Positions 52,091 to 64,000 of a stretch of 64,000 bases of DNA are shown here, in pieces; the stretch's first letter is position 1; each line of letters starts with the position of its first letter. The position numbers and the translations under genes are program-made. The notes beneath the pieces were generated by a model. It did no database searches. It was not told the DNA's origin and worked only from the letters and a program-made list of their open reading frames with translations. The stretch is taken from positions 118,774,861-118,838,860 of the forward strand of contig CM060703.1 in assembly GCA_030686995.1 (NCBI GenBank), given 5' to 3'. The stretch is from Artemisia argyi. Taxonomy: Eukaryota; Streptophyta; Magnoliopsida; Asterales; Asteraceae.

Positions 52091-53575
52091 AAATACCACC
52101 AAAATGTACTCAACTTGTCACAATTTCTAATTCTGTGTAGTGAACTTTTTTTTTTCTTAAAAAAGTAACAAACTTTTATCGTTAGGCATTTCTGTGCATC
52201 GATGACGTCATACATTTGACTAACGGGCGTTAATAAGTAACTTAAAATTTGATTATCTCATCATATACTTGCATCGTTAGTCTTTTTTACGAACTGCCGT
52301 TAATAGAATTTGTTTTTAATTCGAAAAAAATTCTAAAAAAAATTATTTGACGAAAAAAAAATTTCCAAAAAAAATTATTTGAAAAAAAAATTTCTAAAAA
52401 AACTTTTTGTTAAAAAATTGGAAAAATTTATAAAAAAAATATTGACGAAAAAATTAATTTGAAAAAGAAATTTGTTAAAATATTCGAAAAAAATCCTAAA
52501 AAAAATTTTGACGAAAATTTTTTTATCCAAAAAAAATAATTTGAAAAAAAATATTTCTAATAAAAAAGTTTTTAAAAAACTTCGAAAGAAATACTAAAAA
52601 AAAATTTTGATGAAATTTTTTTTTCCAAAAAAAATAATTTGAAAAAAATTTTGTTTAAGAAAAAACATTTCTAATTTTTTCGAATTATTTTAGAAATGTT
52701 TTTTCTTAAACAAAATTTTTTTCAAATTATTTTTTTTGGAATTTTTTTTCGTCAAAAAAATTTTTTTTTTAAGAATTATTTTTGAAATTTTTAAGAAAAA
52801 ATTTTATTAGAATATTTTCGAATTATTCTTTTTGGAAAAAAAAAAATTCGTCAAAAATTTTTTTTAGGATTTTTTTCGAATATTTTAACAAATTTTTTTT
52901 TTCATATTAATTTTTTCGGCAATATTTTTTTTATAATTTTTTCGAATATTAGAAGATTTTTTAGAATTATTTTCGAAATTTTTAAGAAAAAAAAACTAAA
53001 AATTTTTTTTGACGAAATTTATTTTCCAAAAAAAATAATTCGAAAAAAATTTTGTTTAAGAAAAAACATTTCTAATTTTTTTGAATTATTTTAGAAATGT
53101 TTTTTCTTAAACAAAATTTTTTTCAAATTATATTTTTTTGAATTTTTTTTTCGTCAAAATTTTTTTAGAATTATTTTCGAATATTTTAACAAAATTTTTT
53201 TTTCAAATTAATTTTTTCGTCAATATTTTTTTTGTAATTTTTTTGAATTTTTTAACAAAAATTTTTATTAGAATTTTTTTTTTTGGAATTTTTTTTTCGT
53301 CAAATATTTTCTTTTAGAATTTTTTCAAATTAAAAACAAATTCTATTAACGGCAGTTAGTAAAAAAGACTAACGATGCAAGTATATGATGAGATAATCAA
53401 ATTTTAAGTTACTTATTAACGCCCGTTAGTTAAATGGACTGACGATGCAAATGTATGACGTCATCGATGCACATAAATGCCCAACGATGAAAGTTTGTTA
53501 CTTTTTTAGGAAAAAAAAAAGTTCACTACACAGAATTAGAAATGGTGACAAGTTGAGTACATTTTGGTGGTATTT
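52091..53575. mobile_element. Foldback element, about 1.5 kb, long terminal inverted repeats
   Basis: The left end AAATACCACCAAAATGTACT and the right end (AGTACATTTTGGTGGTATTT) are perfect inverses. Complementarity continues for about 240 bp per side (tgacgtcatac, taacgggcgttaataagt, tctattaacggcag...). The middle 1 kb is nearly pure A/T/G homopolymer-rich sequence with nested hairpins, e.g. around 52670-52700 and 53070-53110. There is no coding capacity. Similar 65-bp direct sequences flank it (52016-52085 and 53587-53655). No clean target duplication sits at the inverted-repeat ends. It could be a Mutator-like MITE or a true foldback element. Confidence 0.8.
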
Positions 53576-53663
53576 GTTATTAAAAAAGGTTTAGAACCCA
53601 AATTGAATGTCATACTTGGCAAACTATGCCACCAATTTTGATTACGTTTTAAGTAGGAAGTTG

Positions 53664-54058
53664 CCATTTATTTTATTTATTTATTTATTTATTTTTTACC
53701 AACAACAAGACCTAAAGGATAGAGTTTCGGAAAAATCATCATCCAAACCACAAAGGACTAAAAACTATATTAATCACCCATAATGTCAAAAACGCTAGCA
53801 GGAAGCTAGCAACAAACAATTACAAGCCATGATAGGATCTTGAAGGAAACCTATCCAGTTAATCCTAAGCTTGCTATTTCTATTAGATAACCAAAGAAAC
53901 TATGTAGAAACAATCGAATCAAAAAGTTTATTCGTTTCTCCTCTTGAAAAACATTATGATTTCTAAGCTTCCAGATACTCCAAAATGTCCTTTCAATAAC
54001 CACATGTAACACTTTATTCACCAAAGTGTGAAGACGAGTATCATCCACCCATGACAAC
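53664..54058 (-). pseudogene. LINE remnant, 3' part (tail side)
   Basis: The minus strand reads LSWVDDTRLHTLVNKVLHVV, then FWSIWKLRNHNVFQEEKRIN and a C-terminal end near 53851. It is followed by non-coding 3' sequence and an AAATA-repeat tail (53664-53693). This is the C-terminal region after the zinc-binding reverse-transcriptase-associated domain of plant LINEs. It is severed from its upstream half at 63171 by the inserted Gypsy element. Confidence 0.65.
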
Positions 54059-56993
54059 TGTAACACCCCAACCTGAAAAGGGCTAAAGTGTAACATTATG
54101 GAGTCAAATCAGAACATAGCAAGCGGAAAACATTAGTAATACAAGGTTCACAAAACAATTCTAAAGAAAAGATAAAGGACTAATTCTAAACATTACAACT
54201 TTCAAACTAAATTACAAACGAAGAACCAAAAGGGAATCCCGAAGTCTATTATCTAATCTATGGGAAGCTATCAACAGTGTAGTCCACTAAGAGCTCCTAA
54301 GCACTCCTCACCCAACCCAGCTTCCTTCTAAAACCTGCCGCAGGAAAAGAAATGCGGTTGAGTTTAAAAAGCCCAGTGAACAGATATAAACAAATGAAAA
54401 CTAATAAACAAAGGAAAATGCAACCGAATGCGAAATGAATCCAAGCAAACCTGCTGAAACAAAGGTCAAGGAATATGGAACATATAGTAGGACTAATAGA
54501 ATATAATCAAAGGAAATACGAATATGGAATGTCAAACGAATAAAAAAAAAATGAAACGGATCATAAGTGTAAGCAATTGAAATAAGGCAAACATAAGTCA
54601 ATCACAATGGAGAAGACAAGATAATAAGGATCATATAAAAGTAGAACTAACAAAAATGGCCAACAATCATATATCAAATTGTACATAAAGTAGCTAGCTC
54701 GATGTACCAAATGTGAAATGGAGTGTATCGCACACACATACCCATTCACCAAATTAAAAATGAAACAAAGTACCTAGGATGCATCCATATGCCCCTGCAA
54801 AACAAATATATATGCACAAAGCTCTAGGCTAAGTAAACATATACAATAATAAATATAGGCCTGAATAGCTAGCTTAAAGGGAACGTTGTGGACTAAAACC
54901 CACCTCCACAGATAGTGTCAATACCACTGGTGCATCAGTGGCAAGGCCATGGACTCCCCATGACTCGCTAATAAGTCTAACACGTGTAGGCAAAACATAT
55001 AATGGGCATAGAAATAGGAAATGCTATAAGGAAAGAAACTACAGCATGCAAACGAATATCAACTCATATCAAATCACAAGGATCAACAAATAGGAATCAT
55101 ACGAAGGGAACATAGCAATGGCTCAAGTCAAAGGTCCAAATCAAAGATTCATATCATGAGGTTCAAATCAAAGGTTCATAATAGCAAAAGGGTTCATAGC
55201 AAAGGTTCAAAATTTGAAGTTAAATAATCAAAAGATGTTAAAGAAAGTCATGAGAAATCTTAGAGAATAAAACAGATTAAGGACTTTTGAAAATTATTTA
55301 AAACCTTTTTATCGTAAAAGTATTTCTTTAAAAACACATTTCATAAAAGTTATTAAAACCTTCATATAAAACTGGCATCGTATCGTAATCAAATAAATTA
55401 TTTCAAAAATAGTTTTTCTCAAAAGTCAACAGGTTATATTTTTAAAAGGGTCTTTATACGAAATCATACTAACAAATGAACCAAATATATCAAACGTATA
55501 AAGATCAGAAATCATAATAGTGGCAATGGAACGGATCATGAGTCATAAGAAACCTTACTGAAAGGTTAGAATATCTGTACCTTAGCCAAAAGAAATGAAA
55601 GTGAACTAGAAAATGAATACAAGGAAGCAACGTCACGCCTTCTTCAACGAATCTACACGGGTTAGGGTTTTATGTTACTTATTAGTTCAATTAATGACAC
55701 AACAGATTCTTAATTACTTATCGTTATTCATTAATGTGATTAGGGTTTCGTTAATGGAATTATGTTAACATATGACCAATTATATCAAAATAAATGTTTA
55801 AGTGTATTTTAGGGGTTTATACATATTAATGGAACTTAAATACATACATGTTCTTCAAATGACTGGTTTTATAACAAAATTAGGTTCAATAAACAAATTT
55901 TGGAAGTGTACCAGAAATCAAAACTAAAATTCACCAAAATTCTCACAGAAGCTATTAGGTCTTGGTAGTCTACTTGAATTTTCCCATAATTTATTATCAA
56001 GTGTAAATACCCTTTCAAAAATCGTTTATCAAAACAAGTCCAGAAAGTGGACTGCAGAAACACCCTAAAAGTTTGCATTTAAGAGACATATTAAGACCCT
56101 TCAGAAAAATCCAAAATATTCCTGGAAGTCCCACATAATCTATATATTACCCCTGTAAAAAGAGACCTCTTAAATCCGTATGGTTTGAAAATGAAAAATC
56201 AAAAACACCCTCTGAATTTCAGACTCGATTTCTCAGCTTTGACAACTTATGTTGTAAAAATCAAAAAGCTTACCTCCCGACCTCCAATGACCATGAAACT
56301 TATATTTCCAGAAAGTAGACAAGTAGTACTTAATTTTAGACTCAAGAATCAAGCAAAAACACATTAATATCATCAAGATTCACCCTAATCAATCCGACCT
56401 AAATTTCTGTCAGCATTACAAACAAAACCCTAACCCTAACCAAACGCATGATAAAACCCCTAACACATCCCTAATTATGTTTTTAATGATCAAACATGTT
56501 TAGTTACTGAATTTTAATAAGCCCTAATCATATCCATCAATTATAGTTACATAAAAAAAATTAAAAACCAAAGATGTTAAAGAAAATAGGTGATTAATCG
56601 TACCAAACTTTCACGGGATTATCACGAATCTTGATCTTGAGTTCTTGATGACAAGATATTATGGAGGCTAGGGTTTTCCCATTTTTTTTTTCCTGTGTTT
56701 CGTGTATGGAAGGGGGAAAAACAACCGGATTTTTATATTTTTTAGTTTAATGGGTTTTTAAAATTATAGTTGGGCTTAGGGTGTATGGGTTAAAGTTGCG
56801 AAACAAAAGAGAATAGCCCAATTATTTTGAAGTTCTAAAATATCCAAAGATTCCTAAAATGACGTTTCGTTATACTTTTTATGGGTTTACGGTTGATTGT
56901 CTAAATTATATTCGCTTTTAAATTATTCGTATCATTATATAGAAATTTTAAAATTATACGTAAATTTAGGATTACGGAATTTAGGGTTTTACA
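54059..56993 (-). repeat. 3' LTR of the eroded Gypsy element
   Basis: Direct repeat of 60252-63170. ORFs inside (54401-56367) also recur in the other LTR or are short, and are not considered genes. Confidence 0.9.
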
Positions 56994-59900
56994 ACTCTTC
57001 CCCTCTAAAAAGAAAATTTCGTCCGCGAAATTGAAATGAAATGATTAAACAAAAACGTACCAAATCACGAATTGAAACGAAATGATTACTTACTCGAAAT
57101 GGTTTCTCCAAAGAATTTTAACGAATGGAAAAGTTTCTCATGACTCGATCCAGACAAAATAGGATAGTCCCAGGCTTTCCATCAAAATACAAATCATAAC
57201 GAATATTATCCAACGAATCTGAAATGAACATGAAACGGATGATAGTCATAATCTCACAATAGATACAGGAACATCAGATGAATATGGAATAAATACGAAA
57301 GTGATGCTAGCTGGTAGAAAACTTGACCAATCTAATCTGGTTCAGAACGAACTAAGAAACTTGCTACAAATCAGAGAAGCATATATAGAATTATCAGACA
57401 TAACTAGAGTTTCCTAAAGAGCTTGGAATCCTACTCGTGCTGACGATTAACTAAGCACATATGGAGTATCGAATCGTATCCGAATGAAAAATGGGATAGG
57501 TAGGATCACCGCACGGATATGAATGAATCTAAAGACTAACGTATTACGAACCAAGTCGTCCTTATATGCCAAAACATTTAATTCTTTTGTACTGGAACAT
57601 CATACGGAACGCACAAATTCCTAGCCTAAGGTTTCAAAACTTCTCTTCCACCATGATAACTAATCCATTAGTCGTTGTAATCAACTCCGAACATTCAATA
57701 AGCAGCTTCTCGGCTTAACTCAACCCAGAAGGTGCTCTACATCACCGTTCATACCAAATCTGGAAGGACAACCCTTGTCACTTGCATACCTTCAATCTAA
57801 TGAGCAAACACAGTCAGACTAAACACTTGTCAACTCTCTTGTTCAACACTCCTTCCAAGTTCGAATAGTTGTTCTGCTTATCTGTCAGTCTGTAGGTGAA
57901 AAGCATTACTATACTCGAGTCTGGTCCCTTAAGCCTTCAGTAGTTCTTCTTGGGACTAAAAGGTAAAACGCGAATCTCTGACACGATCACTACAGGTGTG
58001 CCAAGTAATTGAATAATCTTCAGTCGAAGGATTTATGCCAACTTGCTAATTGTATACACATTTTAAGAGGCAAAAAGTAAGCTGACTTGATCAAATGATT
58101 CATCACAATTCAAATTATGTCATTCTTCTTAAGTGTGCGTGGAGATTCCTCTACAAGGTTTCTGAAAATTTTAATTCTGCTTTAGATCCCTTATACGTCT
58201 TAGTACAACCAAGAGGTATAGCAAAAGTAGAACTGTGTCTCCATCATAACAACTTCCTTCCAGTCTTCACAGATCGTAGTTCGTTATCTTGCTCCTGAGC
58301 TTCCTAATATCTACAATTGGATTCCATCTTCATGAAGGATATGTCTTCAAATCTTGTGAGCAAACGCCACTGCCACCAACTCCAAGTCACGCATTTGAAT
58401 ATTTCTCCTCAAATGGTTCTGGTTGTCTTGATGCATAAGCAATAACTTCTTCGTGCTAAATAAGGGCATAACCAAGCCTCTTCGCGAAATGTCTCAAAAT
58501 TGATACTCATCTGAAAGCATGGAAGCTGATTTCTATTTCAACTTTTCCAAAACTCCGTTTTTATCCAAACTAAGCTTCTCTTCCTTATTCATCACTGGTA
58601 ATGCAATTCGTGAACATCTTCCAACCAATGTCATGCTTCCAGAATATACAAATGATCTTCATATTTCCAACATAATACGAAAATGATTCTCATGTTCTCC
58701 CTCGTCTCTGAATGTACTAAAATGTCATACTATGACAACTTTGTCTAGGTACTCACGAAAGGCACGATTCATCAAGTCCATGGAATAGTCAAAGCATTAG
58801 CTAATACTATTAGCATCACTAACAGTCATAATGCTTATTACGAATACGAAAGGAAATTCCAGAAATAACTTCAACCCATAACTCCATCTAAAGAAAATTC
58901 CGTGTACTAAGGCTAATCAGATACATCGTCGCTTCGAGGTAGGGGATGATGATTTCTAACAATGATACGGTTTAGCTTCTTGAGGTCAGTACAATTTTTC
59001 TGCTCTAATCCTTCTTCATCGCGAATAAAACTAAGGCACTCTCAAGAGATACACTAAAACAAACAAACCACTTCATAGTTTTTTGTTGCTGCTCCACCAG
59101 TTCTCTCAATTTAACTGGTACTGATCGATAGGGAGTTTCAAAATTAGGTAAAACGTCGTTCTATACTGATAGGGTTCTGTCTCATCAAACTTTTACTGTT
59201 CTCAGGCACTTCTGAAAGACATCCTACGATCCCCATAATTTCAAGTTATATGATGTAATTATTATCACGTTGGCCAGGCGTCATAATACTTGCATCATAT
59301 AAACATGCCTTTATGAAAATCATATTCAACCTCGAGTCGTGACAAAAAAATCTAAGTGTCAGGTCAAAGCAAATTTATAATCGGATGGAAATCTTGGTGG
59401 TTCATTCAGGGGGTACAAGAATAGGTAATAGGAAAACTTCACAACCGTGAAAATAACGTACGAGTTTCCAGGGTAGTAAGGATAACAAAAGTTTAACAAT
59501 TGGAAATCATGACAGAATAAATCAGAGTGGTTCAATATGCCAAAGGTGAAACGTAATATGACATTAGTTTGCATCTAAATGTTCAGTCAACCAATCCATA
59601 CCAGAATAACATCGGATTTAACTTTCCAAGGAAAGACAGATCAACATAGCAAATCTTATCATTCAGAAGTGAGGGGAAACATTCCTATACTCATGGTTAA
59701 TCACCACAAGATTTCTCATAGGAATTAAAATGAATAGGGAGACTTATATATGCTTAGCAAAAGTAAGAGAAATCACAGAATGTGTCAAACACATCATGGT
59801 CATACGAATTCTAAGAATGATAAAAAAGGCACCTAAATGGTTAATCAAATGATTCGGAGGTTGAAATCAAAAGAAAATGAACCTTATGTAATGTCCAACA

Positions 59901-60251
59901 TTACCGCAGAATTCTCAATGCGTTCTAAACTTACATGGTCACTAATCTTATGTTGTGCAGGATCATAAATTTCAAATCTCCTAAGGGAGGAAATCTTAAT
60001 AGGGCTTAACTAAGAGCAAGGCACGAATCAAAGTGATGCGGAAGCAACAATACTTAAACAAATACCCTATAGTATACCCAATCCTCACCGGTCATAACTT
60101 AAGCTTCAGAGTGAAAATCCTAAAACAAGTTCTCAACGGTTGTTCCATAACTCTTATGGTGCAAAACTTCGAGGGCCTAATACTCACATGTCATAGCCTA
60201 AGCTCTACGGGTTTTGATTCCACTGATCAAACTTGTCTCTGATACCATAAT
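56994..60251 (-). pseudogene. Degenerate gag-pol interior of the Gypsy element
   Basis: No long frame survives. On the minus strand, 58950-59120 reads traces of the reverse transcriptase N-terminal block (VLFAMKKD and neighbours) with several stops. Around 57870-57905, FHLQTDRQAE-like sequence recalls the integrase block near its catalytic Glu. Gag is not recognisable between 59200 and 60230. Clade assignment (Tekay-like chromovirus) rests on long LTRs and the primer site only. Confidence 0.55.
60235..60247 (-). other. Primer-binding site, initiator tRNA-Met type
   Basis: The minus strand reads TGGTATCAGAGAC four bases from the 5' LTR end. Confidence 0.8.
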
Positions 60252-63170
60252 TGTAACACCCCAACCCGAAAAGGGCTAAAGTGTAACATTATGGGGTCAA
60301 ATCAGAACATAGCAAGCGGAAAATAATAGTAATACAAGGTTCACAAAACAATTCTAAAGAAAAGATAAAGGACTAATTCTAAACATTACAACTTCCAAAC
60401 TAAATTACAAATGAAGAACCAAAAGGGAATCTGTAAGTCTATTCTCTAATCTATGGGAAGCTATCATCAGTGTAGTCCACTAAGAGCTCCTAAGCACACC
60501 TCACCCAACCCAGCTTCCTTCTAAAACCTGCCGCAGAAAAAGAAATGTGGCTGAGCTTAAAAAGTCCAGTGAACAGATATAAACAAATGAAAACTAATAA
60601 ACAAAGGAAGACGCAACCGAATGCGAAATGAATCCAAGCAAACCTGCTGAAACAAAGGTCAAGGAATATGGAACATATAGTAGGACTAATATAATATAAT
60701 CAAAGGAAATACGAATATGGAATGTCGAACGAATCAAAGAAAATGAAACGGATCATAAGTGTAAGCAATTGAAATAAGGCAAACATAAGTCAATTCCAAT
60801 GGAGAAGACAAGATAATAAGGATCATATAAAAGTAGAACTAACAGAAATGCCCAACAATCATATATCAAATTGTACATAGAGTAGCTAGCTCGATGTACC
60901 AAATGTGAAATGGAGTGTATCACACACACATACCCATTCACCAAATTAAAAACGAAACAAAGTACCTAGGATGCATTCATACGCCCCCTGCAAAACAAAT
61001 ATATATGCACAAAGCTCTAGGCTAAGTAAACATATACAATAATAAATATAGGCCTGAATAGCTAGATTAAAGGGAACGCTGTGGACTAAAACCCTCCTCC
61101 ACAGATAGTGTCAATACCACTGGTGAATCAGTGGCAAGGCCATGGACTCCCCATTACTGGCTAACAAGTCTAACACATGCAGGCAAAACATATAATGGGC
61201 ATAGAAATAGGAAATGCTATAAGGAAAGAAACTATAGCAAGCAAACGAATATCAACTCATATCAAATCACAAGGATCAACAAATAGGAATCATACGAAGG
61301 GAACATAGAAATGGCTCAAGTCAAAGGTCCAAATCAAAGATTCATATCATGAGGTTCAAATCAAAGGTTCATAATTGCAAAAGGGTTCATAGCAAAGGTT
61401 CAAAATTTGAAGTTAAATAATCAAAAGATGTTAAAGAAAGTCATGAGAAATCTTAGAGAATAAAACAGATTAAGGACTTTTGAAAATTATTTAAAACCTT
61501 TTTATCGTAAAAGTATTTCTTTAAAAACACATTTAATAAAAGTCATTAAAACCTTCATATAAAACTGGCATCGTATCGTAATCAAATAAATCATTTCAAA
61601 AATAGTTTTTCTCAAAATTCGTCAGGTTATATTTTTTAAAGGGTCTTCATACGAAATCATACTAACAAATGAACCAAAGATATCAAACGTATAAACTTCA
61701 GAAATCATAATAGTGGCAATGGAACGGATCATGAGTCATAAGAAACCTTACTGAAAGGTTAGAATATCTGTACCTTAGCCAAAAGAAATGAAAGTGAACT
61801 AGAACATGAACACAAGGAAGCAACATCATGCCTTCTTCAACGAATCTACACGGGTTAGGGTTTTATGTTACTTATTAGTTCAATTAATGACACAACGGAT
61901 TCTTAATTACTTGTCGTTATTCATTAATGTGATTAGGGTTTCGTTAATGGAATTATGTTAACATATGACCAATTATATCATAATAAATGTTTAAGTGTAT
62001 TTTAGGTGTTTAAACATATTAATGGAACTTAAATACATACATGTTCTTCAAATGACTGGTTTTATAACAAAATTAGGTTCAATAAACGAATTTTGGAAGT
62101 GTACCAGAAATCAAAAATAAAATTCACAAAAATTCTCACAGAAGCTATTAGGTCTTGGTAGTCTACTTGAATTTTCCCAGAATATATTACCAAGTGGAAA
62201 TACCCTTTCAAAAATCGTTTATCGAAACAAGTCCTGAAAGTGGACTGCAGAAACACCCTGAACGTTTGCATTTAAAAGACATATTAAGACCCTTCATAAA
62301 TATCCACAAAAATTCCTAGAAGTCCCACATAACCTAAGTATTACCCCTGTAAAAAGAGAGCTCATAACTCCGTATGGTTTGAAAATGAAAAATCAAAAAC
62401 AACCTATGAATTTCAGACTCGATTTCTCAGCTTTGACAACTTATGTTGTAAAAATCAAAAAGCTTACCTCCTGACCTCCAATGACCATGAAACCTATATT
62501 TCCAGAAAGTATACAAGTAGTAATTAATTTTAGACTCAAGAATCAAGCAAAAACACGTTAATATCATCAAGATTCACCCTAATCAATCCGACCTAAATTT
62601 CTGTCAGCATCACAAACAAAACCCTAATCCTAACGAAACGCATGATAAAACCCCTAACACATCTCTAATTATGTTTTTAATAATCAAACATGTTTAGTTA
62701 CTGAATTTTAATAAACCCTAATCATATCCATCAATTATAGTTACATAAAAAAAAATTTAAAAACAAAAGATGTTAAAGAAAATAGGTGATTAATCATACC
62801 AAACCTTCATGGGATTATCACGAATCTTGATATTGAGTTCTTGATGACAAGAAATTATGGAGGCTAGGGTTTTCTCCCCTTTTTTTCTGTGTTTCGTGTA
62901 AGGGAGGGGGAAAAACAACCGATTTCTAAAAGAGAACAACCCAAAACGAAAGTCCATGTAGCGTAAATGATTTCCTCGTATTATATTTATGTCATACAAT
63001 TATTTTGGAGTTCTAAAATATTCAGAGATTTCTAAAATGGCGTTTCGTTATACTTTTTATGGGTTTATGGTTGATTGTCTAAATTATATTCGCGTTTAAA
63101 TTATTCGTATCATTATATAGAAATTTAAAATTATACGTAAATTTAGGATTATGGAATTTAGGGTTTTACA
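60252..63170 (-). repeat. 5' LTR of the eroded Gypsy element
   Basis: Direct repeat of 54059-56993. A region near 62930-63000 differs strongly between the copies (about 56750-56830 in the other), suggesting a small replacement or indel event. Confidence 0.9.
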
Positions 63171-63592
63171 ACAACAGCTCTCTAATCGACAACACGAAGG
63201 GGAAATCTAGACTCCACCATCGACCAACGAGAGCCCACACATCCCGAGCGATATCACAATGCATCATCAAATGATTAATCGTCTCATCCCCTGTATCACA
63301 AATGCCACATTGATTAGATTGAACAGTAATACCTCTAGACATCAAATTCATCCACGAGGGAAGCTTGTTCAAAAGCATTCGCCATATAATGATGTTTACT
63401 TTGGCTGGCAACTCTTTTAACCACCTAGTTGCATAATTATCCAAGCACAAGGTCCCTTTATTTATCAATTTTCTGCCACACTTCACTGAGTAAACGCCAT
63501 CACCATCACCATCACCATCACCCATCCATATCCACCTGTCCCACTGATTAGAACTAACATGGGTCTCGAGAAGGCTCAAAAGAGCGACTCAT
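63171..63592 (-). pseudogene. LINE remnant, zinc-binding RT-associated domain
   Basis: A minus-strand frame of about 140 codons without its own ATG carries WLKELPAKVNIIIWRMLLNK, LPSWMNLMSRGI, CGICDTGDETINHLMMHC and VWALVGRWWSLDFP. This is the classic zf-RVT domain of plant LINE ORF2 (C..C...H...C ligands). It carries on in the remnant at 53664-54058 beyond the inserted element. The upstream reverse transcriptase is missing, as is usual for 5'-truncated LINEs. Confidence 0.75.
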
Positions 63593-64000
63593 TGTTCTTC
63601 TTCAGCTCCCCCTCTTGTGTTCTTTCACAAAAAGGGAGCATTATCTATACATTTTATTTTAGACAAAAATACACCGTTGGTCCTTAAACTTTTCACGAAA
63701 CATCACAGGGCACCTTAACTTTTTTTTTTAGTCGCCAGGCGTCCAAAACTTGATATTTTGAGTCTGAATGCGTCCCTCCAGCACTATTTGTTGTTTTGTT
63801 TTGCTTTTAGTGAAGGGCATAACAGTCATTTCATATATTTGGGTTATTATTCATGCAAATCTCCTCCTCTACTCTTCTTCCATACATGGAAACCTTCAGC
63901 CTATGCTGTAAATTGCATTTTAACGTCAAACTTAAGAATAATGTGGTTATGGAACAAATTACAGAATAATCATAAACAAAAACTCGTAAGCAGATAAGTG
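63593..64000. other. Unresolved repeat-like sequence at the window end
   Basis: Phrases such as 'ccgttggtccttaaactt' and 'gtcgccaggcgtccaaaactt' resemble common interspersed plant repeats. The ORF 63758-63997 has no recognisable domain. Confidence 0.3.

Larger units (their letters stand above)
54059..63170 (-). mobile_element. Older, eroded Ty3/Gypsy retrotransposon inserted in a LINE
   Basis: LTRs 54059-56993 and 60252-63170 (2.9 kb each) begin on the plus strand with TGTAACACCCCAACC and end TTAGGGTTTTACA. A perfect target duplication ACAAC flanks the whole (54054-54058 and 63171-63175). An iMet-type primer site at 60235-60247 and a purine tract at 56994-57006 set the minus orientation. LTR divergence is visible throughout (several per cent by eye), so it is older than the other LTR elements here. 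Polyprotein coding is destroyed. Confidence 0.85.

Noticed and set aside
52443..53340. CRISPR-like or satellite array in the AT-rich core
   Set aside because: The spacing is irregular and the pattern is inverted rather than direct; it is the interior of the foldback element in plant DNA.
63166..63579. Reading the 137-aa minus-strand ORF as a complete gene
   Set aside because: It lacks an ATG at the head, and its C-terminal end runs into an LTR; it is the cut half of a LINE.

Overview
This window is repeat-rich nuclear DNA of a flowering plant. Two nested-transposon territories surround one intact host gene and one broken one. The lineage is probably a eudicot, and I suspect Asteraceae. That suspicion rests on remembered resemblance of the non-autonomous Tat/Athila-like element proteins to ones common in daisy-family genomes, so it is inference. 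There are no prokaryotic genes, CRISPR arrays or operons.

Layout. 1-8543: a young non-autonomous Tat/Athila-like LTR element, cut by the window start, with a tRNA-Asp-type primer site and one ORF for a protein with three N-terminal CCHC knuckles and no pol. 8544-10792: small DNA-transposon remnants and low-complexity sequence. 10793-27658: a minus-strand, multi-exon host gene that I do not recognise. Most exon joins keep phase, but it carries a stop codon. One exon is split by a second non-autonomous element (11461-17825), and two introns hold inverted solo LTRs of one Ty3/Gypsy family (19203-22524 and 23993-27330). 27885-28600: a Harbinger-like ORF1 remnant.

29483-46694: an intact plus-strand gene for a plant ZNF830-type U1-like zinc-finger protein (7 coding exons, 307 aa). 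Its introns contain a SINE with a target-site duplication, a MITE-like element, a tandem duplication and, in intron 5, a striking tandem array: LTR-internal-LTR-internal-LTR of an antisense Reina-like chromovirus, flanked by a single ACGTG duplication. 46695-54058: intergenic DNA with diverged duplications, a Helitron-type 3' end, an LTR-like fragment, simple repeats and a 1.5-kb foldback element. 54059-63170: an older, eroded Ty3/Gypsy element with 2.9-kb LTRs, inserted into a LINE remnant whose halves lie at 53664-54058 and 63171-63592.

The elements do not form a pathway. The story is one of nested insertion, LTR recombination (solo LTRs and a tandem array), and one gene surviving a roughly 10.6-kb intronic insertion while its neighbour was broken. 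All splice sites and ages are read by eye; no search or alignment was run.
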